A stretch of 11,168 nt of DNA, from the NCBI GenBank assembly GCA_029821215.1, contig JALGTV010000097.1, positions 1 to 11,168 on the forward strand. The letters run 5' to 3'. Numbering within the stretch: position 1 is the stretch's first letter; each line of letters opens with the position of its first letter. This document shows, in pieces, positions 1-7,205 of this stretch. The notes beneath the pieces were generated by a model. It did not search any database. It was not told where the DNA came from and worked only from the letters and a program-made list of their open reading frames with translations. This DNA comes from Candidatus Zipacnadia bacterium (GTDB taxonomy: Bacteria; Armatimonadota; Zipacnadia; Zipacnadales; Zipacnadaceae). Position numbers and translations under genes: made by a program.

Positions 1-24
1 ACTATTAGATAGGTCAGAGGGATA

Positions 25-858
25 ATGATAAAGAACATTGTGGTCGGCTACGACGGTTCGACTGGGGCGCAGACAGCTTTAGCTCAGGCCCTGGATATAG
101 CCGAAATAACCGGGGGCTGCATTCATCTGCTGACAGCGGAGGAGGTGGCAGAGTTAGGGGCTGAGCAGGATATGCTCAGTCAGCCCGATGTGTTGGATAT
201 GCTGGATGCCACCGATAGCCTGGAGGAGGAAACAGAGGAAGGTGGTATCACGGTGCCGGACTTCGTGGAGGAGGCACGGCTAAGGTGCCAACAGGCCCAT
301 ATCTCCTGCACGGTAAATGTTGGCCCCGGGCCAGCGGCGCGATATGTGCGCGAGCATGCCTGGTTGGCTGACTTGGTGGTAGTGGGGCGCGGGTCCCGGC
401 GGCAACTGCGAGCCGGCGAGATTGGCCGGACCACCCGCCAGCTATTGCAGGCAGCCCAGCGGCCGATACTGGTCGCCGGCCAAGAATACGTCAATATCTC
501 GTCGGTGATGGTAGTAGGAGAAAAATCATCGGGCGGCGGCCGAGCTCTGTCACTGGCCGGTGAGATGGGCAGCGAGCTGAATGTACCGGTTGATGTACTA
601 ATAGCCGACCGCCCCCGGCACGTCCTTACCCACTGGTCCGCTCAAGTCCGTTCGCTGCTGCACGCCTACCATGTAGAGGACAAGGTGGAGTTATCAACGG
701 CTCCCCTGCCCCAGGCATTGACTACTTGGGCACTGGAAAGAAGTCCCTCGGTGATAGTGCTGCCTCAAGTCCAGCGGCAACTGCTCTCCTGGCGACTTGC
801 TTCAGTGTACCAGACTGCTCTCCAGCTCCCCGACGCTATGGTGATGGTGGTGCCTTAG
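25..858 (+). CDS. Tandem universal stress protein (two UspA domains)
   Basis: The 277-residue protein holds two Usp folds. Domain 1 (about 1-152) starts with the classic strand and loop IVVGYDGS, where D10 is the usual ATP-contacting Asp. It ends with VVVGRGSRRQ...GEIGRTTRQLL then RPILVAG, a recognisable though loose form of the family's G-2x-G-9x-G-[S/T] nucleotide motif. Domain 2 (about 159-277) begins VMVVGEKSSGGG and ends VIVLPQVQRQ...AMVMVVP. It lacks the Asp and the glycine motif, so it probably does not bind nucleotide. Residues 39-80 form an acidic insertion rich in Glu and Asp. No signal peptide or membrane segment is visible, so it should be cytosolic. The start is preceded by GAGGG at 17-21, a rather short spacing. 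The gene converges on the discoidin-like gene. Usp proteins are ATP-binding stress or signalling proteins; the specific role here is unknown. Confidence 0.9.
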   Translation: MIKNIVVGYDGSTGAQTALAQALDIAEITGGCIHLLTAEEVAELGAEQDMLSQPDVLDMLDATDSLEEETEEGGITVPDFVEEARLRCQQAHISCTVNVGPGPAARYVREHAWLADLVVVGRGSRRQLRAGEIGRTTRQLLQAAQRPILVAGQEYVNISSVMVVGEKSSGGGRALSLAGEMGSELNVPVDVLIADRPRHVLTHWSAQVRSLLHAYHVEDKVELSTAPLPQALTTWALERSPSVIVLPQVQRQLLSWRLASVYQTALQLPDAMVMVVP

Positions 859-969
859 GGAAGTCCTCGGCATTGACTGGCCTGCCCGCTGTAGCCCTGA
901 GCGAGAGGTTGTTTGGTCCCTTCTCTCGGATAGAGTAGATACCGCAGGCAACTTGCGCTGTCAGGCCAA

Positions 970-1776
970 CTACTGCGCAGTTTCCTCTTCCGGGGACGGG
1001 CCCGGCGGGCTTTCGCTGGCGGCGGGTTCCGCCTCGGTGATAGGGGCAGGCGGCTTGCTGGTCACTTCATCCAGAATCTGTTGCTGCTGGCGGTATAGCT
1101 GGCTGTCGCGGTATTTCTTCAGGTCGGTCAGGAGATTTTCCAGTCGCACTATCAACTGGTCCAGACTGCTCTGGGTAACAATGGCTTCATATATCTCCAC
1201 CTCGCCCAGCTCCACACACTTGTCTGATCCGTGATTGGAAGTGATGAGCAGGCGCACGTATTTGGCCTCGGTGGCAGGGAAGTCAAAGGCCTGCTTTAGG
1301 GGCTTGTTGACCACCAAGAAGCGGCCTACTGTTTCGTAGGGGCCATCTGGGGTGGTAGTGGAGACTGCAACGGTGATGTTGCGGGCCCAGCGGCCGATAA
1401 CCGGCGGATCGGCGGTGGCCGGGTCAATGACTATCCTGCCTATCAGCCGGGGACGCTCGCCTTCAAAGGCGAAGATTATCCACTCCGGGTCTTCCTCGGA
1501 GGGAGCAGCCTGCGAGGACCAGCCGTAGGACTCAGCGGGAATGAAGTTGCCCACCACATACTGGCCGTCAATGAGGTTGCTCGCTTGCCACTCAGGCATT
1601 ATCTGGCCATTCTCATCGCGGGCCTGGCTGGAATAGGCAATGATATGCCCGCCGTTAGCCGTGGCGGCGAGGTTGGTGATACCGGCTACGGCCGGGGCAG
1701 TGTCGGCCGCTGGTAGTGGGGTCGCTATCAGCCCGACCCCTAATATCAACGCAAATAATACTAACCATTGTTTCAC
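970..1776 (-). CDS. Secreted protein with discoidin (F5/8 type C)-like domain and charged tail
   Basis: The 268-residue product begins with a signal peptide (MKQWLVLFALILGVGLIATP, predicted cleavage near PLPAA). A beta-rich region (about 37-198) resembles a galactose-binding/discoidin fold: it has a WQASNLIDG segment, a WIIFAF strand, RIVIDPAT, and the closing AKYVRLLITSNHG...ELGEVEIYEA typical of F5/8 type C domains. Residues 203-240 are Gln/Leu/Lys rich and could form a coiled coil. The tail (241-268) is Pro/Glu/Ser rich with no LPXTG anchor or membrane helix. The GTG start has AGGAG upstream (GGAG at 1787-1790, 10-nt spacing); no in-frame ATG lies nearby. Only 37 nt separate it from the PASTA kinase, so it is probably the last gene of that operon. 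The fold suggests binding to a surface glycan; ligand and function are unknown. Confidence 0.75.
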   Translation of the reverse strand: MKQWLVLFALILGVGLIATPLPAADTAPAVAGITNLAATANGGHIIAYSSQARDENGQIMPEWQASNLIDGQYVVGNFIPAESYGWSSQAAPSEEDPEWIIFAFEGERPRLIGRIVIDPATADPPVIGRWARNITVAVSTTTPDGPYETVGRFLVVNKPLKQAFDFPATEAKYVRLLITSNHGSDKCVELGEVEIYEAIVTQSSLDQLIVRLENLLTDLKKYRDSQLYRQQQQILDEVTSKPPAPITEAEPAASESPPGPSPEEETAQ

Positions 1777-1813
1777 AGTAGGCTCACTCCTGTAATAAAC
1801 AGTGTTTTGGTAG

Positions 1814-3628
1814 CTATTCAGTCTCTGTTTCCTCTACGGAAAAGAGCTTTTGCTCAATCAGCTCACCATTGTGGTAGACTTCAATGGTGGTGCTGCCTTT
1901 ACCCAGGAAGCGCAGTTGCTTGGCAGTTCCCGGCTCCATCTGCTCGTGCAATTCAGTCTTGGGCCCCCCGGTTTCGTCTCGCTTGATGACTTCAATCTCC
2001 TGCTGGGGCTGCTGGCCCATTACAGTAATTTTCACGACATAGCGGCCCTCAGTTGGGTCGCCGGGTTCATAGGTATCATCCCGGCTAATGCTCACATGAG
2101 GTTCCACTGCCGGGGGTGGCTGCGGTTCGGCTTCGGGCACAGTGATTATCTCAGGAGGGGACGGTTGGGTCGGCTCGGGGCCTTTACTAACCGTCAGTGC
2201 CACCGCTGTCCCCTTCTCCACTTGCGTTCCGGTAGCTATTTCCTGGCCAATGACATGGTTAGCCGGTACATCGTCACTGAATTTTTGGGTTATTTGCCCA
2301 ATGTTGAGACCTTGCCCATCTAAAATAGTTTCCGCTGTGGGCAGCGACTGGCCCGTAACATCAGGTACGGTGATGATCTGCTTGCCGCGGTTAATCACCA
2401 GGTCCACCGAGGTTCCCGCTGGTACCATCTCCCCTAAGGAAGGAATCTGGTCAATTACCACACCTTGAGGAGCAGTCGCGTCCTGCTCATAGGTAATCGT
2501 GCCTACCTTCAATCCAGCGGTCTGTAGCTTGCTGCGGGCCACCGCCTCAGTATGTCCCTTAACTCCCGGTACCTGCACCTGCTGTTGGGGCTGGCCGGGA
2601 TAAAAAACTATGTTCACCAACCATACTATCAGTATCAGCGCTATCAAGGCCACCAGTACGGCCGCTACTGTCGTCCATACCAGTGAAAGATTAGCCGCTG
2701 GCTGGCCAGGGCGGCGAAAGGCAAGCCGTTCGGCGGGAGAAGCAGTGGGAGACTGGAGAGTATCAATGGCAGCCTCCTGCACAGGCAACACGCCGGTCTT
2801 GTCCAATTCCTGACCGGCGGCAAGCTTCTCCAAATCGGCCAGCATCTGGTGGGCGGAGCGGTAACGACGAGCCGGGTCCTTGGCCATGGCCTTGTTGAGT
2901 AGATATTCCTCAGAGGGCAGTACATTGGCGTTCAGAGTCCGGGGCGAGGGTGGTCGCTGGCGGACATGGCAGGCAGCTATTTGAGCCGGGGTGTCACCAG
3001 TAAAGGGAGTCTGACCGGTAAGAGCCTCGTACATCACACAACCCAGTGAATAAAGATCAGACTGGGGACCTACCGGCTTGCCCTGAGCCTGCTCAGGTGA
3101 CATGTAGTGAGCAGTAGCCAGGACCATTCCTGAGCTGGTCAAGGCGTCGTCACCGGCCACTGCCGCGATGCCAAAGTCAGATAGCTTGGCATCACCTTCG
3201 TCAGTAAACAGAATGTTCTGGGGCTTGACGTCCCGATGGACAATACCCCGGCTGTGGGCATAAGCCAAAGCCTGGCAGCACTGCTGAACAACTTGAATGA
3301 CTTTGCGGGCAGGTAGCGGTGCGTATTCCCGGATAATACGCTTCAGGTCAGGTTCGGGCAGATATTCCATGACGATGTAGTAAATGCCGTCAGCCTCACC
3401 AGTATCAAATATCTGGATGATGTGGGGATGATTCAGCTTGGCCGCGGCATGGGCCTCGCGGCGAAAGCGAGCCACCGCTTCAGGGTCCTCGGTCCATTCG
3501 GGGTTTAGTATTTTGATAGCCACGGAGCGGTCCAGAGTCGTGTCAACTGCACGGTAAACTGTGGCCACCCCCCCGTGGCCGATCTCACTTTCTAAACGGT
3601 ACCTGTTAGCGATTAACGTTCCTTCCAT
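1814..3628 (-). CDS. Membrane Ser/Thr protein kinase with PASTA domains (PknB/PrkC/Stk1 family)
   Basis: The 604-residue product has a cytosolic Hanks-type kinase domain (about 9-268): glycine loop GHGGVATVY, K39 in VAIK, E58 of helix C, HRDVKPQN (D133), DFG (D151), an activation loop with T164/S165/S166, and YMSPE. All catalytic residues are present. A transmembrane helix spans about 318-342. Two PASTA repeats follow outside (about 350-415 and 417-483), then a Pro-rich linker and an extra beta-rich domain (about 510-598) like those ending some Firmicutes PASTA kinases. PASTA repeats in relatives bind muropeptides or lipid II. I chose ATG at 3628 because GGGAGGT (3635-3641) sits 6 nt upstream; a GTG at 3649 would add seven residues ahead of that site. 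It lies 45 nt after the PBP-like gene. The symbol is left blank because family naming varies. Confidence 0.95.
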   Translation of the reverse strand: MEGTLIANRYRLESEIGHGGVATVYRAVDTTLDRSVAIKILNPEWTEDPEAVARFRREAHAAAKLNHPHIIQIFDTGEADGIYYIVMEYLPEPDLKRIIREYAPLPARKVIQVVQQCCQALAYAHSRGIVHRDVKPQNILFTDEGDAKLSDFGIAAVAGDDALTSSGMVLATAHYMSPEQAQGKPVGPQSDLYSLGCVMYEALTGQTPFTGDTPAQIAACHVRQRPPSPRTLNANVLPSEEYLLNKAMAKDPARRYRSAHQMLADLEKLAAGQELDKTGVLPVQEAAIDTLQSPTASPAERLAFRRPGQPAANLSLVWTTVAAVLVALIALILIVWLVNIVFYPGQPQQQVQVPGVKGHTEAVARSKLQTAGLKVGTITYEQDATAPQGVVIDQIPSLGEMVPAGTSVDLVINRGKQIITVPDVTGQSLPTAETILDGQGLNIGQITQKFSDDVPANHVIGQEIATGTQVEKGTAVALTVSKGPEPTQPSPPEIITVPEAEPQPPPAVEPHVSISRDDTYEPGDPTEGRYVVKITVMGQQPQQEIEVIKRDETGGPKTELHEQMEPGTAKQLRFLGKGSTTIEVYHNGELIEQKLFSVEETETE

Positions 3629-3673
3629 CCGGCTACCTCCCAAGCCCACACTCTGGCGCTATCGGCCAGTCAA

Positions 3674-5068
3674 TCACCGTTTTATCAGCGTTTTCAGAAC
3701 TTCACTGGCAATGGGACCGGCTACCCGGTCTCCTACGGCCTCATTCTCCACCACGACGACCACCACCGCCTGGGCGTGGCCAGCAGGAGCCGCCGCTACT
3801 GTCCAACTACACGGCTGTCCAGTTAGCCTGGGCACCGCAGCGGTCATAGCGCCCACCTCTACCCCAGCGATCCCTACAGAATCAGTATTCCCCTTTTCTA
3901 CACCAGCGACCATCATTCCTTCCACCTGGGCGGCACTCGGGGCGCTGATGGCGCGACCTATGTACTGACCCCGGCCCCGGTAGACCACATGTCCGCTGAA
4001 CTCTTCAATCCGGGCCACTAAATAGGGCTGAATGACCTGTCCCTCGTTAGCGATGGTGGCCATTAGCCGCGCTATGGCCAAGGGCGTGAGTAGGGTAGGG
4101 CCCTGACCACAGCCCGTCTGAGCCAATTTCTTTTCGCCCTGGTAGGCAGTGACGTTGGCCATCTTGCCGGGCTGGCTGGGAATAGAGAGCTTAGCACCAT
4201 CCAGTAGGTGGAACCTCTTGACATATTGGCGAAACCGCTCAGGCCCCAGGTTTACGGCCAGCTTGGCAAAGGCAATAGGGCAGGAATCAGCCAGGGCCTC
4301 CGATAGGCTAAGTTGGCCATGGCCGGACCGGCGATGGCAGGTAATCAGCGTATGAGCCACGGTCTCACTGCCGGCGCAGGTGAACACAGTCTCGGGAGTA
4401 GCGATTCCTGCATCTAAGGCCGCGGCGGCGGTGAAAATAGTAAAAACTGAGCCAGGAGGATACAGTCCCTGCAATCCGCGGTTAATCTCGGGAGAAGTCG
4501 GGTCATTGCGGAACATCTCATAGGTTACTTCATTGCTCAGAATCCGGGCGGGATCATAGGTCGGCGCGCTAACTAAGGTGAGGATGGCGCCAGTACGCGG
4601 CTGGATGGCTACTACCGCCCCCCGTCGGCCGCGCATAAGCTCAGTGGCCTGGGCTTGAGCGGTGGCGTCTATGGTCAGAATTACATTCAGCCCAGTACGG
4701 CGGCCATTAAGTATGTTGCGCCAGGTGCTCTCGTAGCGACCTCTGCCCAGCAGGGCATCGCGCAGGGACCGTTGCAACCCTGTGTTGGCATTGTAACCAG
4801 TCAGATGAGCGTAGACTTCACCAGCCGGGTAAGTACGCTGCCAACCCTCAGTAGTATTGGTGGCCCCCAGGATAACTTGCCCGTCGGCGGTGTAAATCCG
4901 GCCCGGCTCAATGCTCCGGGCGCGCTGAGCGGCCCAGTCATTATACGGATGGGCGCGCAGTGCTGGCGCCCGGATGACCTGCCAGTAGCCCAGCATCAGG
5001 CAGATGAGCAGAAACCCGACCAAGAACACCAGACTCAAGCTGATTATATTATGGCGTAATTTACGCAT
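3674..5068 (-). CDS. Class B PBP-like protein with all transpeptidase motifs lost (pseudo-PBP)
   Basis: The 464-residue product matches PbpA/FtsI-type class B PBPs in architecture: short cytosolic N-terminus, membrane helix at about 8-30, an IEPGRIYTADGQ segment matching the usual RGxIxDRxG, then a transpeptidase fold. Conserved landmarks include GAVVAIQPRTGAILTLVSAPTYDP, NRGLQGLYPPGS, GQGPTLLTPLAIA and VVVVVENE. The catalytic motifs do not survive. SxxK reads S207-V-F-T210, SxN reads S262-C-P264, and KTG reads A407-M-T409. In the family these Lys and Asn residues are required for acylation, so the protein should not cross-link peptidoglycan or bind beta-lactams covalently in the normal way. 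The 464-codon frame is open, which argues for a retained structural role rather than free decay. ATG starts 4 nt after the SEDS stop with no clear Shine-Dalgarno, so it is probably translationally coupled or weakly translated. Confidence 0.88.
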   Translation of the reverse strand: MRKLRHNIISLSLVFLVGFLLICLMLGYWQVIRAPALRAHPYNDWAAQRARSIEPGRIYTADGQVILGATNTTEGWQRTYPAGEVYAHLTGYNANTGLQRSLRDALLGRGRYESTWRNILNGRRTGLNVILTIDATAQAQATELMRGRRGAVVAIQPRTGAILTLVSAPTYDPARILSNEVTYEMFRNDPTSPEINRGLQGLYPPGSVFTIFTAAAALDAGIATPETVFTCAGSETVAHTLITCHRRSGHGQLSLSEALADSCPIAFAKLAVNLGPERFRQYVKRFHLLDGAKLSIPSQPGKMANVTAYQGEKKLAQTGCGQGPTLLTPLAIARLMATIANEGQVIQPYLVARIEEFSGHVVYRGRGQYIGRAISAPSAAQVEGMMVAGVEKGNTDSVGIAGVEVGAMTAAVPRLTGQPCSWTVAAAPAGHAQAVVVVVVENEAVGDRVAGPIASEVLKTLIKR

Positions 5069-5072
5069 AGTG

Positions 5073-6313
5073 TTAGTGTTCAGGACTACGTGAGGGTGGG
5101 AGGCAGTCGCGGGTCACCGCCAGTAGTAATCCGACGGCGATGAAGTTGACCACCATAGAAGTACCACCATAGCTCAAGAAGGGCAAAGTGATACCAGTCA
5201 GCGGCACCAGACGCACCACGCCGCCCAGGATCATCAAACTCTGAAGAGCAAACATAGTAGCCAGAGCAGCGGCCAGCAGGGCACCGAAGCTGTCAGTAGC
5301 CAGCCAGGCCACATTGTAGGCGCGAAAGCACAGCAACGCATAGATGAGCACCAGAGCCACGGTCCCCAGCAGGCCCAGATCGTGGCCTACTGCTACCAGA
5401 ATCAGGTCGGTCCCCGCCGCCGGCAGATTACCCAGCGAGACCTGGCCCAGACCTGTGCCGGTTAGGCCACCTTCGGCCAGGCAAAACAGAGCTTGCAGGG
5501 GCTGGTACCCGTTGCCCTGGGGAGCTTGCCAGGGATTAAGCCAGGCCTGAACCCGCTGGGCAGCATACGGGAAAGCATAGCAGGCGCCAATAGCCCAAAG
5601 AAAAGGGCTGCTGACCCTAAATCGCGCTGGCCGACAAACAGACCTACACCAGCTATTACTATTATCAGCAACAGGATAACAGGACCCCATTGAGGCGGGC
5701 GAGGCAATCGGCGGGAGCGGCTGAGCTGAGTGCCCATGGGCGAGTTGTCAGCCGTGCGCGCCCGCCGGCGGTGGGAGGACCGGAGGATGTCGGCAACATA
5801 GCCGGCCAGGAAAATGGCCATGAGCAGTTTGGCAACTTCACCGGCCTGGAAGGACAATACCCCGGGAATGCTAAGCCACAAGCGGGCGCCGTGGTGCTCG
5901 GTGCCCCAGACGACGGTGATGACCAGCAACGCCACCGCAGCGACGCCGGCAGCATACTTCAGGCGCGAGAGCGCCCTGATATCGTCAATCAGAAAATATA
6001 TCCCCACCATCGTCGCACTGCCCAGCAGCACCCACATAATCTGTTTAGTAGCCAATAACAAATCTATTCGCGACAAAACTACCACGCTAACCGTAGCCAA
6101 TATGGCCACTAATGGTAGGAGCAGTCGGTCGCGGTGGTTAGACACCAGGTCCAGTAGCAGCGCCGCGGCCAGCACCGCGCCGGGGACCGCCGCCGCCCGT
6201 ACCGCTCGCCCCGGCGGCTCGCCACTGCGGATAAGTATTAGCAGCAGGCCGACAGTGCCAATTACCACCGCCAGAGCTATCAAAACAATTTCAGTGCGAT
6301 GCCCGGGTTGTAT
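5073..6313 (-). pseudogene. SEDS protein (FtsW/RodA/SpoVE family), frameshifted
   Basis: Two overlapping frames together make one SEDS polytopic membrane protein, a peptidoglycan glycosyltransferase in its family. The first frame (6313 or 6283 down to about 5594) carries membrane helices and FVGQRDLGSAALFFG, including the conserved Asp of the QxDLG motif. The next frame (about 5594 to 5073) continues with AIGACYAF...RVQAWLNPW, GYQPLQALF, GGLTGTGLGQ, TDLILVAVGHDLGLLG and the hallmark PLTGITLPFLSYGG. From memory of the family, some 20-25 residues that usually lie between LLFFG and AxGAY are missing, so a non-triplet deletion near 5590 is the simplest explanation. Neither half is complete alone. 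The 5' end also looks damaged: the homologous N-terminus reaches an ATA codon at 6313-6311, with AAAGAG 9 nt upstream; the first standard start is a TTG at 6283. An assembly error or real frameshifting remains possible. Confidence 0.8.
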
Positions 6314-6336
6314 GGATAGTCACTCTTTCAACAACT

Positions 6337-6416
6337 GGTACGACGGGAGTCCCGCCCGTCGGACTTTTGGACAGGTAGTTAGACAAGCTCACTATAAACG
6401 AGACGCCTGTCCTACC
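6337..6416. repeat. MITE-like 80-bp element with imperfect terminal inverted repeats
   Basis: The left end (6337-6354) reads GGTACGACGGGAGTCCCG. The reverse complement of the right end (6399-6416) reads GGTAGGACAGGCGTCTCG, identical at 14 of 18 positions. The left arm is itself a hairpin (GACGGG...CCCGTC, 6342-6360). An inner GGACAGG (6369-6375) can also pair with CCTGTCC (6407-6413). It occupies the gap between the FHA gene and the SEDS remnant and has no coding capacity. This fits a miniature inverted-repeat element or a REP-like palindromic repeat; I saw no second copy in the window and no certain target-site duplication. Confidence 0.6.
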
Positions 6417-6445
6417 GAGAAGTATCGCGGCAGTGGTGAGTACTG

Positions 6446-7096
6446 TCACCCCGGCGACGAGGTAGGACTCTCGGCTTGATACTTGAACACAGTGGTGCCA
6501 ATGGTGATCTCATCGCCGTCGGACAACAGCACCGGCCCAGTAATTCTGGTGCCATTGTGATAAGTGCCATTGGTGGAGCCCTGGTCGGCCAGGAAGTGGT
6601 GGCCCTCCTGCCGATATATCACCGCATGATCTTTAGAGACATAACGGTCAGGCAGGACAATGGTATTGTACGGGCCGCGGCCCAGAGTGACGGTCGCGGT
6701 TAGCAGATAACGGAAACTGGCTAATAGGTCAATGTCAGCCGAAGTCTGCACCACCAATATCGGCGGACGGTCCGCCTCTGTGCGTAGGCGGGGTTCTCCA
6801 ATCTCGCCTATGGTGCCGGGACCGCGCAGGTTGAGAACCTGCGCTACGCGATTTGCCGGGGCCGGTTGCGGTTCTTCCGCAGCGACCGGTGCGGCGGCTT
6901 GAGAGTCCGCCACCGGGGCGGGGGGCCGATGCGCCGATGGTGCTCGGCGGGGTCGCTGAGGGGCCGGCGAAGGCTTTAAGCGGTGTTGGGCCGCCCGGGC
7001 CTGGCTTATCAAGGCCCGCAGCACCAGCACCACAAATAAATACAGCAACACGATAAAAAGATACTTGCCTATTGTCAGAAGAATACCGACAGGCAC
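6446..7096 (-). CDS. Membrane-anchored FHA-domain protein
   Basis: The 216-residue product has an N-terminal membrane helix (about 6-28), a Pro/Ala-rich disordered linker (about 40-110), and a C-terminal FHA domain (about 130-207). The phosphothreonine-binding signature is complete: GR at 139-140, S154-K-D-H157, and STNGTYHN at 174-181. FHA domains bind phosphothreonine peptides, so this protein is the likely docking partner of the PASTA kinase encoded downstream. This matches the FHA-SEDS-PBP-kinase order known in Actinobacteria (FhaB-RodA-PbpA-PknB). The start is GTG at 7096 with GGAG at 7106-7109, 9 nt upstream; the helix begins directly after it. No PP2C phosphatase gene accompanies it. 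The gene is first behind a strong promoter at 7151-7179. Confidence 0.9.
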   Translation of the reverse strand: MPVGILLTIGKYLFIVLLYLFVVLVLRALISQARAAQHRLKPSPAPQRPRRAPSAHRPPAPVADSQAAAPVAAEEPQPAPANRVAQVLNLRGPGTIGEIGEPRLRTEADRPPILVVQTSADIDLLASFRYLLTATVTLGRGPYNTIVLPDRYVSKDHAVIYRQEGHHFLADQGSTNGTYHNGTRITGPVLLSDGDEITIGTTVFKYQAESPTSSPG

Positions 7097-7150
7097 AAGT
7101 GGTCACTCCGCCCACTATTCGCTGATAACCGAAGCTGATTAGTTGCCTGA

Positions 7151-7179
7151 ATTATAACAAAATGAGTAGGCGGTGTCAC
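7151..7179 (-). promoter_or_regulatory. Sigma70-type promoter for the FHA-kinase operon
   Basis: Read on the minus strand, GTGACA (7179-7174) and a perfect TATAAT (7156-7151) are separated by 17 nt. The -35 box differs from TTGACA at one position. Transcription would begin near 7144, about 48 nt before the GTG of the FHA gene. It would serve the FHA, SEDS, PBP-like, kinase and discoidin genes, which follow on one strand with small gaps. Confidence 0.75.
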
Positions 7180-7205
7180 TCCCTGCGTGAGCAAACACAG
7201 GCCAG

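Noticed and set aside
180..494. 104-codon minus-strand frame inside the Usp gene
   Set aside because: Antisense shadow of a clear gene, with no domain or initiation signal.
902..928. Terminator between the converging Usp and discoidin genes
   Set aside because: CGAGAG and CTCTCG can pair, but the loop is 15 nt and no T-run follows on either strand. Too weak to call.
3674..5068. Sequencing error as cause of the missing PBP motifs
   Set aside because: Three separate sites changed by multi-base substitutions without loss of frame; errors would hardly hit only the three motifs.
5585..5605. Programmed -1 frameshift to join the two SEDS halves
   Set aside because: The T-rich run (CCCTTTTCTTTGGG on the minus strand) does not form a proper X-XXY-YYZ heptamer in the upstream frame, and residues appear to be missing at the join. 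A deletion fits better, although I cannot exclude slippage.
5814..6479. 221-codon open frame on the plus strand
   Set aside because: It lies antisense to the SEDS gene and the repeat element, has low-complexity Ser/Thr/Arg content, and no ribosome site or recognisable domain. It is a shadow of the GC-rich opposite strand.
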